From assembly GCA_900544375.1 (NCBI GenBank), contig UQUZ01000045.1, positions 1 to 22,922 on the forward strand: a DNA stretch of 22,922 nucleotides. Reading direction: 5' to 3'. The notes below the pieces were generated by a model. It ran no database searches. It worked only from the letters and a program-made list of their open reading frames with translations, and was not told the DNA's origin. This DNA comes from an uncultured Oscillospiraceae bacterium (lineage in GTDB: Bacteria; Bacillota; Clostridia; Oscillospirales; Acutalibacteraceae). Within the stretch, counting starts at the first letter, position 1, and each line of letters begins with the position of its first letter. Positions 7,601-14,326 of this stretch are shown one piece after another. Made by a program: the position numbers and the translations under genes.

Positions 7601-8428
7601 ATGGAAAAGAAGCCTTCTCTTCTGCAAAAACTCGCTTCGGCGCAATATATCGTCTGGTCTGTGATCTTCATTATCGCGCCGTTGATTCTGGTGGTTTATT
7701 ATGCGTTTACCGATGCGCAGGGCAATTTTACGGTTGCCAACATTCAACAGCTGGGCAGCTATGGCAACATCTTTCTTCGCTCAATCGGTTACGGCTTAGC
7801 GGCAACGGTGATTTGCCTGCTGCTCTCCTATCCGTTTGCCTATCTCCTATCCCAATCCGGGGCAAAGCGGCAGAGCACGATGATCTTGCTGGTTATGTTG
7901 CCCATGTGGATGAACTTCCTGCTGCGCACCTATTCCTGGATGACGATTTTGGAAGATACAGGCCTCATCAACACAGTGCTTGGATTCTTCGGCATTGGCC
8001 CGCTGCATATGATTAATACGGGCGGCGCGGTAGTTCTGGGCATGGTTTATAATTTCATTCCCTATATGATCCTCCCGCTGTATTCCGTGATGTCCAAGCT
8101 TGACAAGAGCATGGTGGAGGCGGCGCAGGATCTGGGCGCAAACCGGGTGGCTGTTGTTCGCAAGGTGATTTTTCCTTTGAGCATGCCCGGCGTCGTTTCC
8201 GGCGTCACTATGGTGTTCGTGCCGTGTGTAAGCACCTTTTATATTTCTCAAAAGCTCGGCGGCGGCACGTTTTCCCTCATTGGCGATATTATCGAGATGC
8301 AATTTCAAACGGCGTATAATTATAATTTGGGCGCGGCGCTATCGCTCGTGCTGATGGTGCTTATCCTCATCTGCATGGCGTTCATGAACCGGTTCGCCGA
8401 TCAGGATTCCGGGGCAATGGTGATTTGA
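7601..8428 (+). CDS. potB: Spermidine/putrescine ABC transporter permease (PotB)
   Basis: This is an integral membrane permease subunit for polyamine uptake, 275 aa, with about six hydrophobic segments starting at residues 15-38. The cytoplasmic EAA loop that docks to the ATPase is visible as EAAQDLGANRVAVVRKVIFP (about 169-188). Preceding family-typical text includes MWMNFLLRTYSWM. The ATG is preceded by GAGGAGG, which overlaps the end of potA, so the two are likely coupled. It pairs with PotC to form the heterodimeric channel. Confidence 0.94.
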   Translation: MEKKPSLLQKLASAQYIVWSVIFIIAPLILVVYYAFTDAQGNFTVANIQQLGSYGNIFLRSIGYGLAATVICLLLSYPFAYLLSQSGAKRQSTMILLVMLPMWMNFLLRTYSWMTILEDTGLINTVLGFFGIGPLHMINTGGAVVLGMVYNFIPYMILPLYSVMSKLDKSMVEAAQDLGANRVAVVRKVIFPLSMPGVVSGVTMVFVPCVSTFYISQKLGGGTFSLIGDIIEMQFQTAYNYNLGAALSLVLMVLILICMAFMNRFADQDSGAMVI

Positions 8429-8433
8429 AAAAG

Positions 8434-8463
8434 AGCGCGTTGCTTTGAGCAAAGCGGGGCGCT
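8434..8463 (+). other. Intercistronic hairpin between potB and potC
   Basis: The arms AGCGC-GTT-GCTTTG and CAAAGC-GGG-GCGCT form a stem of about 13 pairs including two G-U pairs and one mismatch. It sits in the only sizeable gap (80 nt) within an otherwise tightly packed operon. There is no U-run, so it is not a simple terminator. It may set relative mRNA stability or translation of upstream versus downstream genes. Confidence 0.45.
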
Positions 8464-8508
8464 GCACAGCCGAACGCCACAGATTCCGAGTAAGGGGGGA
8501 GCATTTGT

Positions 8509-9336
8509 ATGAAACTTGTATCAAAGATTTATATGGCGCTGATCTTTTTGTTTTTGTATGCGCCAATTTTCGTGCTGATTTTTTTCTCATTCAACGCCTC
8601 CAACAGCACGAGCCTGTTCGCCGGCTTTTCCCTGAGGTGGTATGAGTCGCTCTTTCAGGATAAGGCAACGCTTCAGGCGTTGTATAACAGCCTGATTTTG
8701 GCGGTGGCCTCCTCACTGGCGGCTACTGTGCTTGGCACGGCAGCTGCGGTCGGCATCGATACCATGCGCAATAAGTGGCTTAAATCGAGCGTTTTATCCG
8801 TTACCAATATCCCAATGATGAATCCGGAGATCGTTACGGGCATCTCCATGATGCTGTTGTTCGTGTTTGCGGGTAAGCTGCTGGGCGCAAGGGATGTGCT
8901 GGGCTTCTGGACGCTGCTGTTTGCGCATATTACATTTAATTTGCCATATGTGATCCTGTCGATTCTGCCAAAACTCAGGCAGATGGATCCGCATCTCTCC
9001 GAGGCGGCGCAAGATCTGGGCTGTACGCCGGCACGCTCCTTCTTTCAGGTTGTTTTGCCCGGCATCATGCCCGGCATCGTCACTGGGCTTGTCATGTCCT
9101 TCACGATGTCGCTCGACGATTTTATCATCAGCTATTTTACAAACGGCCCGTCCTTCCAAACGCTGCCCGTGCGAATTTACTCGATGACAAAGCGCCGTGT
9201 CACGCCGGATATCTATGCATTGTTCACCCTGATTTTTGTCGCTATCCTCGTGCTGTTGATCCTGTATAATATTGCGCAGGCGCAGGGCGAGAAGCGCATA
9301 AATAAAAAAATGGCTGTAAAGGAGACTGAAAATTGA
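8509..9336 (+). CDS. potC: Spermidine/putrescine ABC transporter permease (PotC)
   Basis: This is the second permease subunit, 275 aa, with about six membrane segments and the N-terminal FLYAPIFVLIFFSFNAS sequence typical of PotC. The EAA loop reads EAAQDLGCTPARSFFQVVLP (about 165-184), and SLDDFIISYFTNGP follows as in the family. AGGGGGGAG lies upstream of the ATG at 8509. Its TGA overlaps the potD TTG start by three bases, so potC and potD are translationally coupled. The C-terminal tail is short and charged. Confidence 0.94.
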   Translation: MKLVSKIYMALIFLFLYAPIFVLIFFSFNASNSTSLFAGFSLRWYESLFQDKATLQALYNSLILAVASSLAATVLGTAAAVGIDTMRNKWLKSSVLSVTNIPMMNPEIVTGISMMLLFVFAGKLLGARDVLGFWTLLFAHITFNLPYVILSILPKLRQMDPHLSEAAQDLGCTPARSFFQVVLPGIMPGIVTGLVMSFTMSLDDFIISYFTNGPSFQTLPVRIYSMTKRRVTPDIYALFTLIFVAILVLLILYNIAQAQGEKRINKKMAVKETEN

Positions 9337-10562
9337 AAAAATTTGTGGCAATCCTGTTCGCCGTGGCCATGGTGTGCTCCACGGCGCTTCCCGCGGCGGT
9401 TTCTGCTTCTGCGGCGGATACGTCCAGCTTGGCTGGGACGACGATCAACGTTTATAACTGGGGCGAATACATTTCCGATGGCTCTGAGGGCTCGATGGAC
9501 GTCAATGCGGAGTTTACCAAGCGCACTGGTATCAAGGTCAACTACAACAATTACGATACCAATGAAAACATGTATGCAAAGCTTAAAAGCGACGGTGTGA
9601 GCTTCGATATCGTCATCCCGTCGGATTATATGATCGAGCGCTTGATTGCAGAGGGGATGCTGCAAAAGATTGATTTTTCGAATATTCCGAATTATAAGTA
9701 TATCGACGCAAAATATAAGGGCCTGTATTTTGACCCTGAGGATGCGTATTCCGTGCCCTATAATGTGGGCATGGTCGGCCTGATTTATAACACCAAGCTG
9801 GTGAAGGAGGCTCCCACAAGCTGGAGTGTGATGTGGGATGAGCAGTACAAAGGCAAAATCCTAATGTTCGACAACCCGCGCGACGCATTCGGCATTGCGC
9901 AGAAGCTGTTGGGCCAATCCTTTAACACGACCGATGAGGCCGAGTGGAAGGCGGCCGCAGAAAAGCTTAAGGAACAGAAGCCGGTTCTCCAAGGATATGT
10001 TATGGACGATATCTTCCGCAAAATGGAAAATGGCGAGGCGGCCATTGCGCCCTATTACGCGGGCGACTTCATCACAATGTATGACAATAACCCCGATCTT
10101 GCATTCGTTTACCCGCAGGAAGGCGTCAATGTTTTCGTCGATTCAATCTGTATTCCGAAAAACGCTAAAAACAAAGCGGCGGCAGAAGCTTATATCAACT
10201 TCCTGCTGGATCCGGATATTGCGGTGGAGAATGCGAATTACCTTGGCTATGCCACTCCAAATACGGCGGTGCTTGCCCGTGATGACTATGAGCTGAAGGG
10301 CAACGAGTATCTCTATCCGACGCAGGAGAAAATGCCAAAGACCGAGTATTTTTACAACCTGCCGCAGAACACTCTGACCTTGATGACCGACCTTTGGAGT
10401 GAGCTGAAAGCCAGCCAGAGCGGGGAAGCCGGCCAGGAGCAGAAAACGGATTATACCTGGCTGTATATCGGCATTGGCGCAGTGGCGGTCATCGCCGCCG
10501 GCGTGATCGCATATAAAGTAATCCAGAAGAAAAAGCGCGATTTTGCGGATGCAGAGGACTAA
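9333..10562 (+). CDS. potD: Polyamine-binding protein (PotD), C-terminally membrane-anchored
   Basis: This extracytoplasmic binding protein delivers polyamine to PotBC. It begins at a TTG overlapping the potC stop (TTGA), with AAAGGAG about 10 nt upstream. Residues 1-28 form a signal peptide ending in an SASA-A-type site. The mature start INVYNWGEYISDGS and the later PYNVGMVGLIYN and IAPYYAGDF sequences are typical of PotD/PotF. At 409 aa it exceeds the roughly 350-aa usual length because of a tail with a membrane helix (376-394) and a basic stop-transfer end (QKKKR). No clear lipobox is present, so anchoring probably comes from this helix and not from a lipid. The substrate is inferred from the operon. 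Confidence 0.93.
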   Translation: MKKFVAILFAVAMVCSTALPAAVSASAADTSSLAGTTINVYNWGEYISDGSEGSMDVNAEFTKRTGIKVNYNNYDTNENMYAKLKSDGVSFDIVIPSDYMIERLIAEGMLQKIDFSNIPNYKYIDAKYKGLYFDPEDAYSVPYNVGMVGLIYNTKLVKEAPTSWSVMWDEQYKGKILMFDNPRDAFGIAQKLLGQSFNTTDEAEWKAAAEKLKEQKPVLQGYVMDDIFRKMENGEAAIAPYYAGDFITMYDNNPDLAFVYPQEGVNVFVDSICIPKNAKNKAAAEAYINFLLDPDIAVENANYLGYATPNTAVLARDDYELKGNEYLYPTQEKMPKTEYFYNLPQNTLTLMTDLWSELKASQSGEAGQEQKTDYTWLYIGIGAVAVIAAGVIAYKVIQKKKRDFADAED

Positions 10563-10598
10563 GCCGAACGATCGCGGGAACAAGGAGAGGGATACACA

Positions 10599-11195
10599 AT
10601 GGCATCACAGCTTCGCAAACCGCAGGCGGGGGATATCACCGCTACAATGAAAACGACGATGGGGGAAATTCAGATTCTCCTCTTTCCGGACGCCGCTCCA
10701 AAGGCGGTCGAGAATTTTACGACGCACGCCAAAAACGGTTACTATGACGGCCTGATTTTTCATCGCGTCATCCCGGATTTTATGATTCAGGGCGGAGATC
10801 CGACGGGCACTGGCATGGGCGGGGAGAGCATCTGGGGAAAGCACTTTGAGGATGAATTCAGCCCGGATTACCATAACCTGCGCGGCGCGCTTTCCATGGC
10901 AAACGCGGGCCCCGGCACCAACGGCAGCCAGTTTTTCATCGTGCAGGCGCCCGCCGTCAGCGACGATCTTCTCGCACAGATGGAAACCCTCGGCGAGAGC
11001 GCTTTTCCAGCATGGGCCGTGTCAGCCTATCGCACCAAGGGCGGCACCCCGTGGCTCGATTTTCGCCACACGGTATTTGGCCAGGTGTATGAGGGGATGG
11101 ACGTGGTCGATGCGATTGCAAACGTCCCCTGCGGCCGGAACGATAAGCCGGCGGAGGATGTTGTAATCGAATCGATCACGATTGCACAGTTATAA
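10599..11195 (+). CDS. Peptidyl-prolyl cis-trans isomerase, cyclophilin type
   Basis: This cyclophilin-fold foldase of 198 aa lacks a signal peptide and so acts in the cytoplasm. Family motifs are FHRVIPDFMIQGGDPTGTG (about 49-67), containing the catalytic Arg and the F-M-Q-G pocket, and GPGTNGSQFFI (about 105-115). An insert of about 30 residues (around 120-150) separates that motif from the terminal FGQVYEGMDVVDAI block, as in many clostridial homologues. AAGGAGAGGG precedes the ATG. It begins 36 nt after potD with no terminator between, so it is probably the last gene of the pot transcript; a functional link to transport is not implied. Confidence 0.93.
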   Translation: MASQLRKPQAGDITATMKTTMGEIQILLFPDAAPKAVENFTTHAKNGYYDGLIFHRVIPDFMIQGGDPTGTGMGGESIWGKHFEDEFSPDYHNLRGALSMANAGPGTNGSQFFIVQAPAVSDDLLAQMETLGESAFPAWAVSAYRTKGGTPWLDFRHTVFGQVYEGMDVVDAIANVPCGRNDKPAEDVVIESITIAQL

Positions 11196-11206
11196 GCAAT
11201 GCAGAA

Positions 11207-11249
11207 GGGGCTGTTGCGAACGGCGGAAGGTACCGTTTGCAACAGCCCC
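11207..11249 (+). repeat. Long hairpin of the GGGGCTGTTGC family, copy 1
   Basis: A 17-bp stem, GGGGCTGTTGCGAACGG with CCGTTTGCAACAGCCCC, contains one G-U pair and a 9-nt loop. It is located 11 nt after the cyclophilin stop. A U-tract is missing, so if it terminates transcription it does so unconventionally. The first 15 bases, including the preceding AGAA, recur at the right end of the window (22882-22922). Confidence 0.75.
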
Positions 11250-11254
11250 GGCGA

Positions 11255-11280
11255 GTTGTTCGGGGGGATTTCCGAACAAC
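11255..11280 (+). repeat. Second hairpin after the cyclophilin gene
   Basis: A 9-bp perfect stem, GTTGTTCGG with CCGAACAAC, encloses a G-rich 8-nt loop (GGGGATTT), beginning 5 nt after the first hairpin. There is no U-tract. Confidence 0.6.
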
Positions 11281-11289
11281 GTTTCCCTT

Positions 11290-11317
11290 GCCGCTATGCA
11301 TCCGGATGCATAGCGGC
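11290..11317. repeat. Perfect 28-bp palindrome
   Basis: The half-site GCCGCTATGCATCC is followed without a spacer by its exact reverse complement. It is the third dyad in 110 bp and ends in a short GGCGATCGCC palindrome. A symmetrical sequence of this length is either a cruciform/hairpin-forming element or a dimeric protein site. It lies between the cyclophilin gene and a decayed minus-strand gene remnant. Confidence 0.7.
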
Positions 11318-11347
11318 GATCGCCTTCTTCGTACGTTTCATTGGGCG

Positions 11348-11700
11348 CTAAGCCGGCGTGGTTTCCGAGCCGTTTTCCCCAGCTTCCCACTCCGCCTGTA
11401 GTGTGATAGTGGCGCCGAAATCAAAACGCCGGATTTGGAATGGAAAGTGCTGCGGCATTGACAGTTCGCAGGAAGCCTTATCCAAACATAAATATTCTGT
11501 TTGCCGGTCAGCAGATCGTTCCATGCGACGGAATCATTTTCATCTGTAAAACCAATGAATCCAAATGTTTCCGGGTTGCTGATGCCGTAATGTACCTGCA
11601 CGTTGGGCAGGGGATTTCTTTCAGCATCAATCACTTGGAAGGTCAACTGCCTGGGGGCCTGCCGACATTGCGATTGGAATCACACAGTTTGCTTCCCGTC
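11348..11700 (-). pseudogene. Decayed remnant of a Cna-B/SpaA-like domain protein
   Basis: In one minus-strand frame, bases 11646 to about 11480 encode FQVIDAERNPLPNVQVHYG and then IGFTDENDSVAWNDLLTGKQ. This has the look of a Cna-B/SpaA-type beta-sandwich repeat, in which a thread of V-x-D-x-x-x-x-P-L-x-x-V is followed by a T-D-E-N-G-like turn. The frame then loses sense, while the next frame continues plausibly as FPFQIRRFDFGATITLQAEW and stops at 11348. Upstream, a third frame carries the likely continuation (IAMSAGPQAV). Two frameshifts and no start or ribosome binding site indicate a fragment of a surface protein gene. Similarity is judged by eye. Confidence 0.45.
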
Positions 11701-11780
11701 TGTTCCCGCCTTGTAAACTTTCTCCCAAGGCCTGTTTTGTCATTGACGGGGCCCGGCTTTTTTGTATGCCGGATCAGGGC

Positions 11781-11809
11781 TTGCTTTTTCTTTTCAGAGA
11801 CGGTACGAT
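11781..11809 (+). promoter_or_regulatory. Weak promoter candidate before the MGMT-like gene
   Basis: TTGCTT (11781-11786), 17 bp, TACGAT (11804-11809). Both boxes depart from consensus by two bases, but the spacing is ideal and the position, about 30 nt before the start, is suitable. Confidence 0.35.
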
Positions 11810-11839
11810 AAAAGCAATTGGAAGAGGGAGGCGTGATCA

Positions 11840-12193
11840 ATGCCAAACAGCTACGAGCGGATTTATGCCGTCGTCCGGCAGATTCCCTATGGCAGAGTTG
11901 CAACCTATGGCCAAATTGCCGCACTTGCGGGCAACCCCCGCTGGTCGCGCGTGGTGGGCTATGCGCTGCATGTGAATCCAGATCCGGCACATATCCCGTG
12001 CTTTCGTGTGGTAAACCGTTTCGGCGAGGTGTCAAGCGCGTTCGCCTTCGGCGGAGAAAATGAGCAGATTGCGCTGCTCCAGCGGGAGGGTGTGCGCTTC
12101 CTGCCGGATGGGCGAGTGGATCTTGCACATTTTTGTTGGGATGGCGGCACGGCGGCCGGTGATGAAATCAGTTGTGACGGGCTTGGCTTGTAA
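11840..12193 (+). CDS. MGMT-family protein (alkyltransferase-like), 117 aa
   Basis: The protein consists only of the DNA-binding/active-site domain of O6-alkylguanine-DNA alkyltransferase; the N-terminal domain of Ada/Ogt-type enzymes is missing. Recognisable blocks are IPYGRVATYGQIAALAGNPR (about residues 15-34), which contains the helix-turn-helix, SRVVGYALHVNPD, and the acceptor motif IPCFRVVNRFG (around 53-63). The acceptor cysteine is present, unlike ATL proteins, where it is Trp or another residue, but the usual PCHRV histidine is Phe. It may bind or repair alkylated guanine; catalytic competence is uncertain. GGGAGG 9 nt upstream supports the ATG. The nitroreductase gene follows 44 nt later, possibly in the same transcript. 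Confidence 0.85.
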   Translation: MPNSYERIYAVVRQIPYGRVATYGQIAALAGNPRWSRVVGYALHVNPDPAHIPCFRVVNRFGEVSSAFAFGGENEQIALLQREGVRFLPDGRVDLAHFCWDGGTAAGDEISCDGLGL

Positions 12194-12237
12194 GAAAGGC
12201 GATTTCTTTTTTATTTATGAAGGGATGGATGATTAAT

Positions 12238-12780
12238 ATGAAAGACTTTTTTGACCTGATCGCACGGCGTGAGAGCTGCCGCAATTATGATCCGAACAAA
12301 AAGGTGGAAACGGAAAAGCTTGTCAAATGCATTGAGGCGGCGCGCCTTGCGCCCTCTGCTTGCAACAGCCAGCCTTGGAGCTTTGTTGTAGTGAACAGCC
12401 CGTCTGTATCCCCACAGGTTGCAAAATGTGTGCAGGGAATGGGGATGAATCGATTTACAGATAATTGCCCGGCATTCCTTATAGTAGTTGAGGAAAAAGC
12501 GACCTTGACGGCGAAAATCAGCGGTGCGTTCAAAGATCAGCAGTTTGCGCAGATCGATATCGGGCTGGCCACGTCGCAGATTTGCCTCGCCGCCGTGGAC
12601 CAGGGCCTTTCTACCTGCATTATGGGATGGTTGGATGAGAAAAAGCTGAAGGAGCTGCTTCAAATCCCCAAATCAAAGCGGATCCGGCTGGTGCTGAGCG
12701 TCGGCTATGCCGCAGATGAACGCCTGCGGGAGAAAAAGCGTAAGAACCTGGATGAAATCATGCGAATTGTTGATAAATGA
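12238..12780 (+). CDS. Nitroreductase-family flavoprotein, 180 aa
   Basis: This cytoplasmic FMN-dependent NAD(P)H oxidoreductase belongs to the nitroreductase family. It starts MKDFFDLIARRESCRNYDPN, the family N-terminus whose Arg-x-Ser-Cys-Arg segment contacts the FMN phosphate. APSACNSQPWSFVVV (about 37-51) and the later GLSTCIMGWLDEKKL and VLSVGYA segments are also typical. The ATG at 12238 is chosen over an in-frame ATG 21 nt upstream because AAGGGATGG precedes it at a usable distance. The physiological substrate is unknown; possibilities include quinones, nitro compounds and flavins. It follows the MGMT-like gene closely, and a shared transcript is possible. Confidence 0.9.
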   Translation: MKDFFDLIARRESCRNYDPNKKVETEKLVKCIEAARLAPSACNSQPWSFVVVNSPSVSPQVAKCVQGMGMNRFTDNCPAFLIVVEEKATLTAKISGAFKDQQFAQIDIGLATSQICLAAVDQGLSTCIMGWLDEKKLKELLQIPKSKRIRLVLSVGYAADERLREKKRKNLDEIMRIVDK

Positions 12781-12834
12781 GCGCATTTTCGCTGTTTGGA
12801 AGGGCTTACCATCCGGTTTTAACCGTTGCTTTGC

Positions 12835-12864
12835 TTGACGTGGTGTGTGTGCATTTGGTATAAT
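12835..12864 (+). promoter_or_regulatory. Strong promoter within the 12781-13265 spacer
   Basis: TTGACG (12835-12840), an 18-bp spacer and TATAAT (12859-12864) give a strong housekeeping-type match. The next gene starts at 13266, so the transcript would carry a leader of almost 400 nt filled with hairpin repeats. The -10 box directly abuts the first copy of a 13-bp direct repeat. It could drive the downstream gene or a free-standing small RNA. Confidence 0.6.
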
Positions 12865-12935
12865 AACCTCACGAATCTCGAGCTTCGGAGAACATTGGCT
12901 TTCGAACCGCGCTTACGCTTTCGGTTCTCGGCTAG
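12863..12935 (+). repeat. Repeat module 1 of the spacer (73 bp)
   Basis: It begins with ATAACCTCACGAA, which recurs exactly at 12936-12948, so the module is 73 bp long. Inside it, GCTTCGGAGAACATTGGC resembles the core of the interspersed repeat family read in reverse orientation (compare GCATTGGAAAAATG at 13103-13116). A dyad around CGAACCG and CGGTTCTCG (about 12903-12930) follows. Confidence 0.5.
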
Positions 12936-13080
12936 ATAACCTCACGAAACACGAGAGTCACCGATTTTGCGTATTTTAGAAAACATTGAATCATTGATTT
13001 GGGCTGACGCCCTGCGGCTGCGCCGCCCATTGCACTTTGCGCAATGAAATCATGGTAATAGCATCAAGCCGGTTGTAAAG
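12936..13080 (+). repeat. Repeat module 2 of the spacer, hairpin-rich
   Basis: It opens with the second ATAACCTCACGAA, contains the degenerate core TATTTTAGAAAACATTG, and then small stem-loops GGGC-TGAC-GCCC, GCGGC-TGC-GCCGC and CATTGC-N7-GCAATG (12999-13050). On the minus strand its end, GCTTGATGCTATTACCAT, parallels the GTTTGAAGCTATTTTACCAT of copy A. This supports kinship with the interspersed family, though with strong divergence. Confidence 0.5.
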
Positions 13081-13185
13081 TTTCAAAGTTTGAAACTGGG
13101 TTGCATTGGAAAAATGTCTGTCGTCGCAAAACGCTTCCTGCCGTGTGGCTGCAACGTCATTTTTTGCGGAGAAGAGTTTTGTGTG
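13080..13185 (-). repeat. Interspersed hairpin repeat, copy C (reverse orientation)
   Basis: Read on the minus strand this contains GGCAGGAAGCGTTTTGCG, then ACGACAGACATTTTTCC and AATGC. This matches copy B at 16384-16422 at nearly every base, including the upstream CGCAAAAAATGACGTTGC versus GCGAAAAATGGCGTTGC. The terminal arm has diverged to GTTTCAAACTTTGAAAC. It lies immediately before the gene starting at 13266. Confidence 0.7.
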
Positions 13186-13265
13186 GAAATAATTCCACTT
13201 CGATTCGATTCGATGCGGCAAAAAGGCCGGGCCTTCTCCGGCATTACGTGAAAAGGAGAAAATCA

Positions 13266-14207
13266 ATGGATAAGAAAAAAACCAAGATCATTGTGATCGT
13301 GGCGGCAGTATGTGTTGTGATTGCCATTGCCGTAGGCATTGCGTTTGCAGTGCGCGGCTCAAAGGAGCCGGAAATCACAGTTCCAGCGAACAGCATGGGA
13401 GCTGATACGCCCGCGCCAAGCGAATCTGTCGGCGAGGTATCAACAGATGAGCCCTCTTCCTCCGAAGAGAGCACGGAGCCTACGGCGCCGGAGGGGACGA
13501 CGGCTGAGGCAAAGCCTACGGCGACGAAACCGCACGCAACCGCCCCAACAAAGAAACCGACGACGACGAAAGTTGCGCCCACGAAGGCGACCGGACCGGT
13601 TACCAACGGAGAAAATCCCTTTGTGGAGTTTGATGAAAACGGCAATCCAGTGCCGATTGGCGCAACGGATTTCCGCCGCAGCCTTGGCTATTGCGAGTTG
13701 TATGACAATATGGCGCCGTATGCCGCGATGGATTTCGATACGGTGCGTATTAAATTCCGCTATGACAACCTTGACTGGATGGTGCAGATGTGGAAAGGAC
13801 AGTACGGCCCTTCCATCGGTTGCGAAATTGGCGTTTACCATAAGCCAACCACGCGTATGGTTGAGTTTTATGATTGTGCTACGGATGAAAATTCATTGGT
13901 GATGGAAGCCTCCCTTTACCGGAAGGGGAAATTCGTTTTCCGTATGCCACGCCGCCTCTATTGGTGGGCCGCGGCGTTTGATCCCGGCATGCTGGATAAC
14001 GTTTCGGACCGTTCGGAGCTGAATGTGGTTGCCCGCATCACGCTCAAGGATAAAGAGATGTGCAACGCCTTTGCAAATTCTCTCCAGAAGCAGAAGGATG
14101 CCCAGGGCCGCACCTTTCAGAATGTTGGCAGCAGTTACAATAAGAACCAGCCAACGGTGACCCCGGTGTTCCAGGTGGTCGGCAACGACGTTTACTTTAC
14201 CTGGTGA
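13266..14207 (+). CDS. Membrane-anchored extracellular protein resembling DUF4474, 313 aa
   Basis: The N-terminus MDKKKTKIIVIVAAVCVVIA starts a signal-anchor helix (about 8-28). A low-complexity Ser/Thr/Pro/Lys/Glu-rich linker (about 30-115) then spans the wall, followed by a folded C-terminal domain (about 117-313) containing FRYDNLDWMVQMWKGQYG and CEIGVYHKPTTRMVEFYDC. This resembles, from memory, the DUF4474 family of Clostridia, whose function is unknown. The start is set by AAGGAG 7 nt before the ATG; a longer in-frame extension to 13101 runs through repeat sequence and is not real. A sortase-type surface protein follows, so both may act at the cell envelope. No catalytic motif is evident. 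Confidence 0.8.
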   Translation: MDKKKTKIIVIVAAVCVVIAIAVGIAFAVRGSKEPEITVPANSMGADTPAPSESVGEVSTDEPSSSEESTEPTAPEGTTAEAKPTATKPHATAPTKKPTTTKVAPTKATGPVTNGENPFVEFDENGNPVPIGATDFRRSLGYCELYDNMAPYAAMDFDTVRIKFRYDNLDWMVQMWKGQYGPSIGCEIGVYHKPTTRMVEFYDCATDENSLVMEASLYRKGKFVFRMPRRLYWWAAAFDPGMLDNVSDRSELNVVARITLKDKEMCNAFANSLQKQKDAQGRTFQNVGSSYNKNQPTVTPVFQVVGNDVYFTW

Positions 14208-14235
14208 TAAAATCATGCCGTTATACAAATTGTAG

Positions 14236-14264
14236 TTGACTTTATACTATTTTAGTGGCATAAT
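14236..14264 (+). promoter_or_regulatory. Promoter of the PETG surface protein gene
   Basis: TTGACT (14236-14241), 17 bp, CATAAT (14259-14264), about 60 nt upstream of the start codon. Both boxes differ from consensus by one base. The gene therefore likely has its own transcript, closed by the terminator at 14907. Confidence 0.7.
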
Positions 14265-14326
14265 AACGAAGTAATACAGTGGCGCTTGCCGTTGTAAATA
14301 ATACCAAAGAGAAGGGAATGTCAACC

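Noticed and set aside
11726..11765. Possible intrinsic terminator ending in a T-run
   Set aside because: GGCC and GGGCCCGG blocks precede CTTTTTT, but I could not form a continuous stem; at best an eroded terminator of the lost gene.
13199..13215. Three short tandem copies of CGATT
   Set aside because: Too short to be more than chance; no variation or function can be inferred.
13101..13265. In-frame N-terminal extension of the protein starting at 13266
   Set aside because: The extra 55 codons run through copy C of the repeat, lack a ribosome binding site and would place the signal-anchor in the middle of the protein; AAGGAG before 13266 fixes the start.
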